A DNA stretch of 64,000 bases from Acidobacteriota bacterium (GCA_026707545.1 JAPOWR010000002.1:62001-126000), one strand, 5' to 3'. Shown: positions 38,264 to 47,543, counted from the first letter of the stretch. Made by a program: numbers and translations. The notes: generated from the letters alone by a model not told the origin.

Positions 38264-39240
38264 GAGTAGAAGCGGAACCCGGCGGCGACGGCCTGTCGGT
38301 AGGCGTCGAGGACGCGCTTGTGGCCGGCGAAGGCGCAGACCAGCATGAGCAGGGTCGAGCGCGGGAGATGGAAGTTGGTGATCAGGCGGTCCGTGGCGCG
38401 GAACTCGTGGCCGGGACGGATGAAGAGTTCCGTGCGGCCGGTGCCGGCTTCGATCAGCCCGCCGTCTGAGGCCACCGTCTCCAGGGTGCGAACGACCGTG
38501 GTGCCGACCGCGACGACCCTGCCCCCACGGCGCCGCGTGTCGGCTACTGCTTTGGCGGTGGGGGCCGGGACGTCGAACAGCTCGGAGTCCATGACGTGGG
38601 TCTTCGGATCGTCCGTCTTCACCGGCCTGAAGGTGCCGGGGCCGACGTGGAGCGTGATGCTGGCCAGTCTGACTCCGCGGTGTTCCAGCGCCTTGAGGAT
38701 GGCCGGGGTGAAGTGGAGGCCCGCGGTGGGGGCGGCGACGGCCCCCGGTTGTTTCGCGTAGACCGTCTGGTAGCGGTCGCGGTCCTCGGACGTCGGCGGC
38801 CGTTCGATGTACGGCGGCAGCGGCACCTCGCCGATCGCCTCGAGCCGGGGGTGCAGGGGCTCGTCGAAGCGGAGTCGGAAACGGCCGCCGCCGCGTTCTT
38901 CGACGCGGGCCGCCGGCCCGCCGTCCAGGAAGAGGCGGGCCCCCGGAACCATCCTGCGTCCGGGACGCAGCAGGCACCACCATTCGGCTGGCGCCGCGCG
39001 CTCGACGAGCAGGATCTCGACCCGGCCGCCGGTTGGGCGCCGGGCCTGGAGCCGAGCGGGAATGACCCGGGTGTCGTTGACGACGAGCAGGTCGCCTGGA
39101 TCGAGGAGGGCGGGCAGGTCGCTGAAGCGTCGCTCGGCGGTGCTGTGGCTCACCACGAGCAGGCGGCTCCCACCCCGCGTCCCGGGGTGCTGGGCGATCG
39201 CTTCCGGCGGCAGGTGATAGTCGAAGTCCGAGGTCCTCAC
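38227..39240 (-). CDS. queA: S-adenosylmethionine:tRNA ribosyltransferase-isomerase
   Basis: QueA transfers the ribosyl moiety of S-adenosylmethionine to preQ1 in tRNA, making epoxyqueuosine. The 337-residue protein has all family blocks: FDYHLPPEAIAQHP, VVNDTRVIPARL, PTAGLHFTP, LHVGPGTFRPV, NFHLPRSTLLMLVCAFAG and YSYGDAML at the end. It lies 12 bases after the ABC permease gene on the same strand but has no functional link to it. It overlaps larB tail to tail. Confidence 0.96.
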   Translation of the reverse strand: MRTSDFDYHLPPEAIAQHPGTRGGSRLLVVSHSTAERRFSDLPALLDPGDLLVVNDTRVIPARLQARRPTGGRVEILLVERAAPAEWWCLLRPGRRMVPGARLFLDGGPAARVEERGGGRFRLRFDEPLHPRLEAIGEVPLPPYIERPPTSEDRDRYQTVYAKQPGAVAAPTAGLHFTPAILKALEHRGVRLASITLHVGPGTFRPVKTDDPKTHVMDSELFDVPAPTAKAVADTRRRGGRVVAVGTTVVRTLETVASDGGLIEAGTGRTELFIRPGHEFRATDRLITNFHLPRSTLLMLVCAFAGHKRVLDAYRQAVAAGFRFYSYGDAMLVDRMR

Positions 39241-39252
39241 CGCGCCGGCGCT

Positions 39253-40296
39253 TCAGGTTTGACCCAGCCAGGTACGGATCGCCCAGGGAGAGCGTGTGCG
39301 GGCAGGACGGTCCTTGCCAGCACGAAGGCCTGCGAGACGGTCGCTCAGCCCGTCCGCCAGGAGGCTCGAACCGATCACGGCCGCGGCGACCATCAGGCCG
39401 GGAAACGCGGCGATCCACCAGGCCGTCGTCAGGTGACTCTGTCCATCGGCGATCATCGAGCCCCAACTGGCCTGAGGCGGCTGAACGCCCAGTCCCAGGA
39501 AGGAGAGCGCCGCCTCGACCAGGATGCTGCCTCCCACCCGCAGGCTGGCGTCGATGAGAAGCGGCGTCGTCGCGTTCGGCAGCAGGTGGCGCACGAGAAC
39601 GCCGGCCGGCGAGCGCCCGGCCGCCGCCGCCGCGAGGGCGAATGGCTCCTGCTTCAGTCGCAGGATCTCCGCGCGCACCAGGCGCGCGAGTCCCATCCAG
39701 CCGGTGCCGCCGATGAGTACGACCAGGAGCCAGGTATCGGGCCGGTAGAGCGCCGCCAGCAGCAGCACGAGCGCCAGGTGGGGGAAGCAGAGCAGCCCGT
39801 CCACGGTACGCATCAGGAGCTGGTCGACGAACCGGCCGCCAGTGGCGGCCAGAGAGCCGACGGCGGTGCCGGCGGTCAGCGCCAGGGCGGCGGCGAGAAG
39901 ACCGATGGTCAGTGAGATCCGCGCGCCGTAAAGCAGCCGCGAGAGGAGGTCGCGGCCGAGCGTGTCGGTGCCGAGCCAGGCTCGGCGACGCTCGGTGACG
40001 CCGCGCTCGCCGTAGTTGGTGACCGAGCCGAGCGGCACGCGCAGTGAACCCGCGCGCCGGAGGAGGACCAGATCGTCGCCGTCGACGCTCACCCGTTCCG
40101 CGAGTCGCGGTTCGGCACCCTCCGTGCGCACGACGACCAGGGCCGACAGCGGCGGCCGCCGGCTCGATTCGGCGGCGTCGAGCTGCTCCGTCGGATCGTA
40201 CGGGGCGAGAAGGGGTGCCGCGACCGCGAGGACGGCCAGGCAGGCGAGGATCCAGGCGCCCGCGCGGGCTGGTCGCGGAAGAGAGGAACGCCTCAT
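39253..40296 (-). CDS. peptide-type ABC transporter permease (DppC family)
   Basis: Second membrane subunit of a peptide/nickel-class ABC importer, 347 residues. The family entry LGTDTLGRDLLSRLLYGARISL and the EAALSFLGLGVQPPQASWG motif, with a permease loop that contacts the ATPase, are clear. A periplasmic stretch of about 60 residues after the first helix (from DPTEQLDAAE to the LGTD motif) is longer than usual. The start overlaps the DppB-type gene by four bases. No ATP-binding subunits follow; queA comes next. Confidence 0.9.
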   Translation of the reverse strand: MRRSSLPRPARAGAWILACLAVLAVAAPLLAPYDPTEQLDAAESSRRPPLSALVVVRTEGAEPRLAERVSVDGDDLVLLRRAGSLRVPLGSVTNYGERGVTERRRAWLGTDTLGRDLLSRLLYGARISLTIGLLAAALALTAGTAVGSLAATGGRFVDQLLMRTVDGLLCFPHLALVLLLAALYRPDTWLLVVLIGGTGWMGLARLVRAEILRLKQEPFALAAAAAGRSPAGVLVRHLLPNATTPLLIDASLRVGGSILVEAALSFLGLGVQPPQASWGSMIADGQSHLTTAWWIAAFPGLMVAAAVIGSSLLADGLSDRLAGLRAGKDRPARTRSPWAIRTWLGQT

Positions 40297-41258
40297 TCGG
40301 CCTGGATCCTCGGGTCGAGGCGGACCAGGAGCAGGTCCGCGGCAAGAGACGCGGCGATGACGAGAGCCGCGCCGTAGGCAGTGGCGGCGAGCACGACGGG
40401 CACGTCACCGGCCTGGATCGCCCGCAGCGTGGTCGACCCCAGACCCGGCCAGACGAACACCGCTTCGGCGACGATCGCGCCGGAGAGCAGAAGGGGCGCC
40501 GAAACGGCGGCCATCTGCAGCAGTCTGGGAGCGGCGTGAGCGAGACCGTGAACGAGCAGGATGCGGGTCCAGGGCAGGCCGCGGGCCTTGGCCGCCCGCC
40601 CGGCGTCGGTCGTCTGGAACTCGATCAGCGAGCTACGGGTGTAGCGGGCGATGTCGCCCGCCATGGACAGGCCGAGGACCAGGGCGGGAAGCCAGAGGTG
40701 GGCCAGCACGTCGAGCACGGCTGCCAGCGGTCCGAACTCGTACGCGGCGGCGGAGGTCATGCCCCCGGTCGGCGCCAGACCGAGGCCGACGCCCACGATG
40801 AGCACGGCCATCAGACCGACCCAGAAGGTCGGCAACGCGTACACGAGAAGGCTCGCCGCCCGCACACCGAGATCGAGCCAGGAGTTCGGGCGGCGGGCCG
40901 CGATCAGGCCGAGGCCGATCCCGAACAAGTACTGGGCGAACAGGGCCGCGCCGGCAAGCAGCAGGGTGGGAGGCAGGGCTTCGAACAGGAGATCCGAGAC
41001 GGGCCGGCCGGTCTGGTAGGACTGGCCCCAGTCCCAGGACAGCAGCACCGCGCCGAGCCAGCGCAGGTACTGCGCCGGTAGCGGCTGGTCGAGTCCGTAG
41101 AGCGCCCGCAGTCGCTCGGCGTGCTCGGCGGGGATCCGGGGGTCGTTGGGCGACAGGGGATCACCGGGCGCACCGGCGACCGCGGCGAACGTCAGAGTGA
41201 GAACGATCAGGAAGAGGACGGCAGCGGCCGCCAGCCGGCGCAGAACGAGGCGGATCAC
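40293..41258 (-). CDS. peptide-type ABC transporter permease (DppB family)
   Basis: First membrane subunit of the same importer, 321 residues with six predicted helices. Family markers are GDPLSPNDPRIPAEHAERLRA near the N-terminus, the LPALVLGLSMAGDIARYTRSSL coupling helix region (first part seen as LPALVLGLS) and AEAVFVWPGLG near the end. It starts 18 bases after the substrate-binding protein gene and overlaps the DppC-type gene. Substrate is unknown; peptides are the family default. Confidence 0.9.
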   Translation of the reverse strand: MIRLVLRRLAAAAVLFLIVLTLTFAAVAGAPGDPLSPNDPRIPAEHAERLRALYGLDQPLPAQYLRWLGAVLLSWDWGQSYQTGRPVSDLLFEALPPTLLLAGAALFAQYLFGIGLGLIAARRPNSWLDLGVRAASLLVYALPTFWVGLMAVLIVGVGLGLAPTGGMTSAAAYEFGPLAAVLDVLAHLWLPALVLGLSMAGDIARYTRSSLIEFQTTDAGRAAKARGLPWTRILLVHGLAHAAPRLLQMAAVSAPLLLSGAIVAEAVFVWPGLGSTTLRAIQAGDVPVVLAATAYGAALVIAASLAADLLLVRLDPRIQAE

Positions 41259-41276
41259 GGGGCCACGGGCTGCGCC

Positions 41277-42857
41277 CTAGCGCCAGGCCCATTCCTTCAG
41301 GTTGGCGAGCGGGCTCACGGCGTTGGGCGCGACTGATTCGAGTTCGTCGTTGAAGGCGGCCAGGCTCACCGGCTCCCACAGGACGAGCATCGGTTGATCG
41401 TCGCGCAGGATGCGCTGCAGCCGGTGGAGATCCTCTCTGCCGCCGAGTGGATCGGTTCGGGTGGCGAAGCTCTCGATCAGCCGGTCGGCTTCCGGGTTGG
41501 CGTACCCGGCGAAGTTGTAGCCGCCTACCTCTTCGCTATGGAAGAGGGGCCGGAAGTCGAGGCTCGTGTCGATCGCGATCGCGATGGCGGCGGCGTCGAA
41601 GTCCTGCTCGGGTAATCGCTGGTTCAGGGCGTTCGGCTCCACTCTGCGCGGCTGGGCGTCGATGCCGACCGCGCGCAGGTCGGCCTGGATCATCTGCATC
41701 GCATCCCAGCGCGCGCCGGCGCCGGTGTTCGTCGCCAGTTCGAAACGGAACGGTCGGCCTCCGCGCTCGATGATGCCGTCGCCGTCGGCGTCCATCCAGC
41801 CGGCCTCGCGAAGCGTCGCACGGGCTGCCTCGGGATCGTGCGGCCAGGGTTCCAGGTCAGGATCGTGCGCCCAGACACCGGAGATGACGGGGCTCCGGCC
41901 GACCCTCGCATAGCCGTGCCAGATCGTGTCCACGATCGCCTGCCGGTCGATCGCCAGCGCCAGAGAGCGCCGCGTCGCCGCGTCCGCGAACCACGGCCGG
42001 GTCGTGTTCCAGACCACGAAGCTGAACTGGCGGTTGCTGTAGGCGATCAGGCGGAGACCGGGCTGGCCGTCGATCCGGCTTGCGTCCGTGGCTCCGATCC
42101 CGGTGGCGACGTCCAGTTCACCGGCGAGGAGCCGGTTGGTCAGAGCGGTGCTGTCCGGTGTGTTGCGCAGGATGACCCGCTCGAGCCGGGGCAGATCCGT
42201 CTCGAAGTGGTCGGGGTTGCGCCCGAGGACGAGTTCGCTGCCGGGTGTTCGGCTCTCGAGCCGGAAGGGACCGCTGGTGACCAGGCGGTCGAAGAACCAG
42301 TCCGGGTCACCGCGCCATTCGGCGAACGGCCGCGCTTCCCAGGCGTGCCGGGGGAGGATCGCGCCGGTCGACACGTCCGCGAGCACGGTCGGCAGGGCGG
42401 CGTCGAAGTGGAAGCGGACGGTATGCGGGTCCAGGACCTCGACATCGACGGTCGCCTCGTGGACATAGGAGGAGCCCCAGGCGACCTCGCTGTCGGTGTG
42501 GGCCAGCCAGGTGAAGCGGACGTCCTCGGCGGTCACCGGTTCGCCGTCGCTCCATTTTGCGTCGGAGCGCAGCCGGACGGTCAACTGCAGGCGATCCTCC
42601 GAGAACTCCCAGTCCTCCGCCAGACCGGGCGCCCAGACCGGTGGGCCTTCGCGGAAGTCCCCCTGCTCCTGCATGAGCGACAGGAACATCTGGTCGTTGA
42701 TCGCCGCGTAGGCCAGTGTCGGCGGGCCGATCAGCTCGTTTGGCGTCGGATAGTCGAACCGCAGCCCCACGGTCAGGCGGGTGGTGTCCCGGGGAGCGTC
42801 GGGGCCGCAACCCCAGCCGACGACGGCGGTCAACCCGGCAACAGCCAATCGCCGCAT
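41277..42857 (-). CDS. ABC transporter substrate-binding lipoprotein (family 5)
   Basis: An extracytoplasmic solute-binding protein of about 526 residues. The N-terminus MRRLAVAGLTAVVGWGC carries a lipoprotein signal with the lipidated cysteine at 17. Family blocks include LRSDAKWSDGEPVTAEDVRFTW, SGPFRLES and RRSLALAIDRQAIVD. Ligand class is not certain; oligopeptides are the default. A GTG three codons upstream is the alternative start. It heads the operon with the two permeases. It is divergent from the histidine kinase with a 51-base gap. Confidence 0.9.
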   Translation of the reverse strand: MRRLAVAGLTAVVGWGCGPDAPRDTTRLTVGLRFDYPTPNELIGPPTLAYAAINDQMFLSLMQEQGDFREGPPVWAPGLAEDWEFSEDRLQLTVRLRSDAKWSDGEPVTAEDVRFTWLAHTDSEVAWGSSYVHEATVDVEVLDPHTVRFHFDAALPTVLADVSTGAILPRHAWEARPFAEWRGDPDWFFDRLVTSGPFRLESRTPGSELVLGRNPDHFETDLPRLERVILRNTPDSTALTNRLLAGELDVATGIGATDASRIDGQPGLRLIAYSNRQFSFVVWNTTRPWFADAATRRSLALAIDRQAIVDTIWHGYARVGRSPVISGVWAHDPDLEPWPHDPEAARATLREAGWMDADGDGIIERGGRPFRFELATNTGAGARWDAMQMIQADLRAVGIDAQPRRVEPNALNQRLPEQDFDAAAIAIAIDTSLDFRPLFHSEEVGGYNFAGYANPEADRLIESFATRTDPLGGREDLHRLQRILRDDQPMLVLWEPVSLAAFNDELESVAPNAVSPLANLKEWAWR

Positions 42858-42908
42858 CAAAGGCACGGAATCATCGTACACCCCACGTCTCTTGTAGCGT
42901 TCAGGAGG

Positions 42909-44249
42909 ATGTGGGACTGGCTCGGCAGCGATTCGAGGCAGCGGCGACGCCGGATTTGGGCGGTGATCGTGGGCGTCTTCGTGGTCGCTGATCTCAGCCT
43001 GTTCGGCTGGCTGATCTTCCGGTCCCTGTCGCAGCGGGAGCTGGACCGGATCGTGCTCGAAGCGCGGGCCGAAGCCGAGGAACTGGCCGAGGGGATCGCC
43101 GGCCGGGTGGAGGCCACGGGGCGCGACCTGTACACGGCGATGGCCACCGCGTCCGAGACGCGCAGCTACATCAACAGGGTTCTGGTGCAGCGCGACATTG
43201 TCGAGACCGTGGAGGTCCGCGATACGGATGGCCGACTCGTGTTCCGTGATCGCCGCGAGGAGACGCAGACGGCCCCTGGAGAGCGACCGAATCTGGAGTC
43301 GCCGGATCTGGTGGCTGACACGTTCACGCGTGAGGTGCCCTACTATCGGGTGGACGTGCCGGTGGGCAGCATCGGTACGTTCGTGATCGGCATCTCTCGC
43401 GCCGAGATCGAGCAGCGGCTGGCCGTCCTGAGGCGGGACCTGCTGCGGCAGGCGGCGATCATCGCGGCGCTCACGGTGGCCCTGTTCGTCGCCGGCTACG
43501 TGATCTACAGCCGCCTCTCGCGTCAGGCTGCGGTCGCCGAGCGCCAGGCGCGGGAGGCGGAGCAGATGGCCTACGTCGGCACCCTGGCCTCCGGCCTCGC
43601 TCACGAGATCCGCAGTCCCCTGAACTCCCTGAACCTCAACATGCAGATGCTCCATGAGGAGATGTCGGAAGGGGACCCGGGCGCGGCGACGTCTTCACAG
43701 CGGCTGGTGGCGATCACCCGCTCGGAGGTCGGCCGCCTGGAGCGTCTGGTCTCGGACTTCCTCAGCTACGCACGTCCGGCCGACCTCGACCTCGAGGAGA
43801 CGACCGCGGCCGAGTTGCTCCGCCACCTGAGCGAGGTGGTCGCCGGCAAGTTGCATGCCCGGCAGGTAGCTTCGGCGATCGAGGACCGCACCCGCGACGT
43901 CACGTTCCAGGTCGACCGCGAGCAGGTGAACCAGCTGCTCCTCAACCTGGTCGACAACGCCGTGGCGGCGATGAGCGACTGCGACGATCCGCGGCTCCAG
44001 CTGGAGGCGGAGATCCGGGATGGATCGGTGGTGCTGGCGGTGGGCGACAATGGTCCCGGCGTGGACGCGGCGGAACGCGAGCGCGTCTTCGATCTGTTCC
44101 ATTCTGGACGCCGCGGCGGGACCGGTCTGGGTCTCGCGATCGTCCGCCGGATCGCCAGCGCGCACGGCGGCGAGGCGCGGGTTCGGGACGACGGGCGTGC
44201 CGGCGCCACGTTCGAGGTCGAGCTTCCGCTCAAGCGTGCTCCTCGTTGA
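42909..44249 (+). CDS. membrane sensor histidine kinase, orphan
   Basis: A 446-residue kinase with a transmembrane helix near the N-terminus ([22 protein letters not shown]), a periplasmic sensor of about 150 residues and a second helix ([19 protein letters not shown]). The HisKA box [15 protein letters not shown] (His near residue 232) and an ATPase domain with N box [16 protein letters not shown] and GTGLGLAIV follow. No response regulator gene is adjacent. The ATG directly abuts AGGAGG with no spacer, which is poor geometry, so the start is less certain than the body. Confidence 0.87.
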   Translation: MWDWLGSDSRQRRRRIWAVIVGVFVVADLSLFGWLIFRSLSQRELDRIVLEARAEAEELAEGIAGRVEATGRDLYTAMATASETRSYINRVLVQRDIVETVEVRDTDGRLVFRDRREETQTAPGERPNLESPDLVADTFTREVPYYRVDVPVGSIGTFVIGISRAEIEQRLAVLRRDLLRQAAIIAALTVALFVAGYVIYSRLSRQAAVAERQAREAEQMAYVGTLASGLAHEIRSPLNSLNLNMQMLHEEMSEGDPGAATSSQRLVAITRSEVGRLERLVSDFLSYARPADLDLEETTAAELLRHLSEVVAGKLHARQVASAIEDRTRDVTFQVDREQVNQLLLNLVDNAVAAMSDCDDPRLQLEAEIRDGSVVLAVGDNGPGVDAAERERVFDLFHSGRRGGTGLGLAIVRRIASAHGGEARVRDDGRAGATFEVELPLKRAPR

Positions 44250-44275
44250 CCGCGCAGCCGCGCCGGTGCTACTGT
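44246..44275 (+). promoter_or_regulatory. sigma-70-type promoter for the rplU operon
   Basis: TTGACC and TACTGT are separated by 18 bases, a good housekeeping promoter match. It begins in the last codons of the histidine kinase gene and lies about 125 bases before rplU, leaving a leader that could carry ribosomal-protein autoregulation; I see no named leader structure in it. Confidence 0.55.
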
Positions 44276-44399
44276 CGGCGGCCGAATGCCGTCCGGCGGC
44301 GTTCGGCGCGGAGGCGCAGGTTTGCTCCGCGCGGGGAGATGACAGCTAGGGCGAACGACGTTCGGCGGCCGAACAGATCGGCGCCGCAGAGAGACAATC

Positions 44400-44729
44400 A
44401 TGTACGCAGTGATAGAGACCGGCGGCAGGCAGGTCCGCGTCGCGGAGGGCGACCTCGTCGACCTCGAGCGTGTAGCCGGCGCCGCGGTCGGCTCGGAAGT
44501 CGTCTTCGACCGCGTGTTGATGATCGGCGGTGGAGAGGGCGAGACGGAAGTTGGCGGCCCCGTCGTCGAAGGGGCGCGCGTACGGGCACAGCTCGTGTCC
44601 GATCTGCGAGGGCCCAAGATCATCGTCTTCAAGTTCAAGCGCCGCAAGGGCTACCGGCGTCGTCAGGGTCACCGGCAGGACATGCAGCGCTTTCGGATCG
44701 AGGCGATCGAACGGGCGGCCGGGGCATAG
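44400..44729 (+). CDS. rplU: 50S ribosomal protein L21
   Basis: L21 binds 23S rRNA in the large subunit. The 109-residue protein has the canonical start [14 protein letters not shown] and the C-terminal basic RNA-binding stretch [18 protein letters not shown]. It is the first gene of the conserved rplU-rpmA-obg cluster and has a plausible promoter upstream. Length is normal. Confidence 0.97.
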   Translation: MYAVIETGGRQVRVAEGDLVDLERVAGAAVGSEVVFDRVLMIGGGEGETEVGGPVVEGARVRAQLVSDLRGPKIIVFKFKRRKGYRRRQGHRQDMQRFRIEAIERAAGA

Positions 44730-44752
44730 GACCGCACTGGAGGGCGATAGAG

Positions 44753-45010
44753 ATGGCGCACAAGAAGGGTCAGGGCTCGAGCCGCAACGGGCGGGATTCG
44801 AATCCCAAGAACCTCGGCGTGAAGCGCTACTCCGGTCAGAGCGTGACCGGTGGCACGATCATCGTGCGTCAGCGAGGCACCCGGTTCTTCCCCGGGGAGA
44901 ACGTGGGTCGAGGAAACGACGACACGCTCTACGCGCGGGCCGACGGTGTGGTCGAGTTCCGCAACCGGGGCCGGCGGGGCACGCTGGTCAGCGTCCATCC
45001 GGCCGGCTAG
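44753..45010 (+). CDS. rpmA: 50S ribosomal protein L27
   Basis: L27 reaches the peptidyl transferase centre. The 85-residue protein begins [16 protein letters not shown] with no N-terminal extension of the Firmicutes kind, so no processing is expected. GVKRYSGQ and [17 protein letters not shown] are conserved. GGAGGG lies ten bases before the ATG. It sits between rplU and obg as in most bacteria. Confidence 0.97.
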   Translation: MAHKKGQGSSRNGRDSNPKNLGVKRYSGQSVTGGTIIVRQRGTRFFPGENVGRGNDDTLYARADGVVEFRNRGRRGTLVSVHPAG

Positions 45011-45081
45011 GAGTTGGAGCCGGGCCAGGGAGCCTGTGAGGCGGCCGGCGGTTCTGTGGGGCCGTCCCGCGAGAGCGGCTG

Positions 45082-46137
45082 ATGCACTTCATCGACGAGG
45101 CCGTCATCGATGTCCTCGCGGGTGCGGGCGGTGACGGCTGCATGGCGTTCCGGCGCGAGAAGTTCGTGCCTCGGGGTGGCCCGTCCGGCGGCGACGGCGG
45201 TGACGGCGGCAGTGTCGTCCTGGTGGGCGCCGGTGGCCTCGGCACCCTGTACCGCCTCACGTTTCCGGCCAACTACCACGCGGAACGGGGCAGGCATGGG
45301 GAGGGCTCGAACCGTACCGGCAGGAGCGGAGGCGACCTGCTCATTCCGGTACCGCTCGGCACCGAGGTCTACGATGCGAACAGCGGCGAGGCGCTGGGTG
45401 AGGTGCTGGTGGAAGAAGAGCGTCTGATCGTCGCGCGGGGCGGCGCGGGGGGCCGCGGCAACGCGAGGTTCAAGAGCGCCCGGCAACGGGCACCGAGGCG
45501 CACGGAGCCGGGAACGCCGGGTGAACAGCGGCGCCTCCGCCTGGAACTCAAACTGCTCGCCGACGTCGGTGTCGTGGGTTTGCCGAATGCCGGAAAATCG
45601 ACGCTGATCAGCAGGCTCACCGCCGCCAGGCCGAAGATCGCCGACTATCCGTTCACCACCCTGGTGCCCCAGCTCGGAGTCGTGGGGGCGCCGGCGCTAC
45701 CGGTGGAAGCCGAGCCCTTCGTGATCGCCGACCTTCCGGGGCTGATCGCCGGGGCCGCCCGGGGCGCCGGACTCGGAACGCGCTTCCTCCGCCACGTCGA
45801 GCGCTGCCGCGTGCTGCTTCATCTGGTCGATCTCGGGCCGCAAGCGGAGGAAGCCGGGAGTTCGGTCGAGGAGGCCGTGGACACGATCAGCGCCGAGCTG
45901 GGCGCCTTCAACGAGGATCTCCTGCGCCGGCCTAGGATTCTTTGCGGCTCGAAGCTGGACATCGCCGCCGACGGCCGCCGTCGCGAACTCCAGGAGGTGG
46001 CCGCGAGGCAGGGAGTGCGGGCGTTCGAGATCTCGGCCGTGGCGGGGACGGGTCTCGTGCCCCTCGTTCGGGAACTTCGGAGCCTTCTCGACACCCGCGG
46101 CTCGGCCGCGCAAGTGGCTGCGGGAGCTCCGCCATGA
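45082..46137 (+). CDS. obg: GTPase Obg, ribosome assembly and stress factor
   Basis: A 351-residue GTPase linked to 50S maturation. The glycine-rich Obg fold (about 1-158, with GGPSGGDGGDGGSVVLV) precedes the G domain: G1 GLPNAGKST, switch TTLVPQLGVV, G3 DLPGLI and a G4-like SKLD in place of NKxD. It lacks the extra C-terminal OCT domain seen in some phyla. It is the third gene of the rplU cluster. Its stop overlaps the nadD start by four bases. Confidence 0.95.
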   Translation: MHFIDEAVIDVLAGAGGDGCMAFRREKFVPRGGPSGGDGGDGGSVVLVGAGGLGTLYRLTFPANYHAERGRHGEGSNRTGRSGGDLLIPVPLGTEVYDANSGEALGEVLVEEERLIVARGGAGGRGNARFKSARQRAPRRTEPGTPGEQRRLRLELKLLADVGVVGLPNAGKSTLISRLTAARPKIADYPFTTLVPQLGVVGAPALPVEAEPFVIADLPGLIAGAARGAGLGTRFLRHVERCRVLLHLVDLGPQAEEAGSSVEEAVDTISAELGAFNEDLLRRPRILCGSKLDIAADGRRRELQEVAARQGVRAFEISAVAGTGLVPLVRELRSLLDTRGSAAQVAAGAPP

Positions 46138-46742
46138 GGGGGCCCGGAGGGCGGATCGGGCTCTTCGGCGGCAGTTTCGATCCGATCCACAACGGCCACA
46201 TTCTGCCGGTGCTTGCGGCTCACAGAGAACTGGGACTCGACGTTGTCCACTACCTGCCGACCGCCTGCCCGCCGCACAAGCCGCAGGGCACGAGGGCCCC
46301 GGCTCTGGTGCGGAACACGATGGTCGAGTTGGCCCTGCTGCCCTACCCGGAACTCATCGTGTCGGATGCCGAACTCGACCTGGGACGATCCGTGTACACG
46401 ATCGAGACGGTGGAGCGCTACGCTGCCGAGTTCCCGGATGCCAGCCTCCATCTGCTGCTGGGCGTCGACAGCTTCAACGAACTGCCCGGCTGGCGGCGCT
46501 TTGGCGACCTGATCGAGGCGGTGAAGCTGGTCGTACTTGCACGTCCGGGGGAACGTGGCCTGGACCCTCAGGTGCGCGCGTCGGTGGAGAGCGCCCGGGG
46601 CTACGTACTGATCCGGCACCGCTCGGTGGATGTCTCGTCGAGCGACATTCGGCGTCGTCTGGCAGGGGGTGCGGACGTCAGCGGGGATTTGATGCCGGAC
46701 CCGGTGCTGCGCTACTGTCGCAAGTACGGATTGTATCGTTGA
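46134..46742 (+). CDS. nadD: nicotinate-nucleotide adenylyltransferase
   Basis: NadD converts nicotinate mononucleotide to deamido-NAD with ATP. The 202-residue protein has the nucleotidyltransferase motif GGSFDPIHNGH, PTACPPHK, the LGVDSFNELPGW segment and the C-terminal SSSDIRRRL. The ATG lies in an ATGA overlap with obg, and its own stop overlaps the rsfS start, so the three are coupled. The product also supplies the pool from which LarB draws its substrate. Confidence 0.95.
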   Translation: MRGPGGRIGLFGGSFDPIHNGHILPVLAAHRELGLDVVHYLPTACPPHKPQGTRAPALVRNTMVELALLPYPELIVSDAELDLGRSVYTIETVERYAAEFPDASLHLLLGVDSFNELPGWRRFGDLIEAVKLVVLARPGERGLDPQVRASVESARGYVLIRHRSVDVSSSDIRRRLAGGADVSGDLMPDPVLRYCRKYGLYR

Positions 46743-47155
46743 CGCAACTGCAGACGCTCCAGGCCCAGGCGGGCACGACCAGCCACGACCCCGAAGGGGC
46801 CACCGACACCGAGGACCGTGTCCGGGCGGCGACTGCGGCCGCGCTGGATCGCAAGGCGCAGGATCTGCGGGTGCTGGAACTGACCGAGGTCAGCGACTTC
46901 ACCGACTACTTCGTCATCTGCAACGGCGCCAACGCCCGCCAGGTGAGCAGCATCGCGGAAGCCGTGGAGCGCAGGCTGCGCACCGCTGGCGCGCGGCCGC
47001 TCCATCTCGAGGGTGCGGGCCGGGGACAGTGGGTGCTGCTCGACTACGGTGACGTGGTCGTCCACGTATTCGACGCCGAGCGGCGTGAGCTCTACCGGCT
47101 GGAACGGCTCTGGTCCGACGCGCCGGACCGGACGGCGGAGCTCGTGCCGGCCTGA
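46739..47155 (+). CDS. rsfS: ribosomal silencing factor RsfS
   Basis: RsfS binds L14 and blocks subunit joining when nutrients are low. The 138-residue product has an extra N-terminal stretch of about 25 polar residues, then the family core ALDRKAQDLRVLEL, FTDYFVICNG, and the C-terminal WVLLDYGDVVVHVF. The TTG start overlaps the nadD stop (TTGA); the conserved nadD-rsfS order supports the call. Confidence 0.94.
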   Translation: MTQLQTLQAQAGTTSHDPEGATDTEDRVRAATAAALDRKAQDLRVLELTEVSDFTDYFVICNGANARQVSSIAEAVERRLRTAGARPLHLEGAGRGQWVLLDYGDVVVHVFDAERRELYRLERLWSDAPDRTAELVPA

Positions 47156-47167
47156 AGACGACGCTCC

Positions 47168-47410
47168 ATGGATTCCGTGCTGCGACTCCGGGTGAACGGC
47201 CAGGAGCGGGAACTGGTTTCCTCGGGCTCAGGTGCCACCGTGCTTGATCTGCTTGCGAGCCTGGATCAGCACCCGAAGACGGTGGCGGTCGAGCTGAACC
47301 GTGAACTCGTACCCCGCGCCCGCTTCGGCGAAACGGCGCTCCGGGACGGGGATCGCGTCGAGATCGTTCGCTTCGTTCAAGGTGGTTCGGGGGCGGGCGA
47401 TCGGGTATAG
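47168..47410 (+). CDS. ThiS/MoaD-type sulfur carrier with C-terminal tail beyond the diglycine
   Basis: An 80-residue ubiquitin-fold sulfur carrier. The pattern LRVNGQERELV, TVLDLLASL, VAVELNRELVPRA, RDGDRVEIVRFVQGG is that of ThiS. In ThiS the protein ends at the diglycine, which is adenylated and thiocarboxylated. Here seven more residues, SGAGDRV, follow. The tail would have to be removed before activation, as by a JAMM peptidase in some carrier systems, or the protein does another job. It follows rsfS by 12 bases. No thiG, thiF or peptidase gene is nearby. Confidence 0.75.
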   Translation: MDSVLRLRVNGQERELVSSGSGATVLDLLASLDQHPKTVAVELNRELVPRARFGETALRDGDRVEIVRFVQGGSGAGDRV

Positions 47411-47467
47411 TCCCGCGCTGCCGTCGGCGCCGGAGGAACCGGCCGCCCTGGAGACGGTACGGAGGCG

Positions 47468-47543
47468 GGGCCGCTAGCTCAATTGGCAGAGCAACAGACT
47501 CTTAATCTGTGGGTTCTAGGTTCGATTCCTAGGCGGCTCACCA
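47468..47543 (+). tRNA. tRNA-Lys (anticodon CTT)
   Basis: A complete cloverleaf of 76 bases with encoded CCA. The acceptor stem GGGCCGC/GCGGCTC includes one G-U pair. The D arm GCTC/GAGC, the anticodon stem ACAGA/TCTGT with loop CTCTTAA and the T arm CTAGG/CCTAG with TTCGATT are all intact. TATAG at the thiS-like stop codon could be part of its -10 box. It is followed by tRNA-Leu. Confidence 0.97.

Noticed and set aside
41838-42908. N-terminal extension of the orphan histidine kinase
   Set aside because: The extension is antisense to the substrate-binding lipoprotein gene; the kinase's first transmembrane helix starts just after the chosen ATG.
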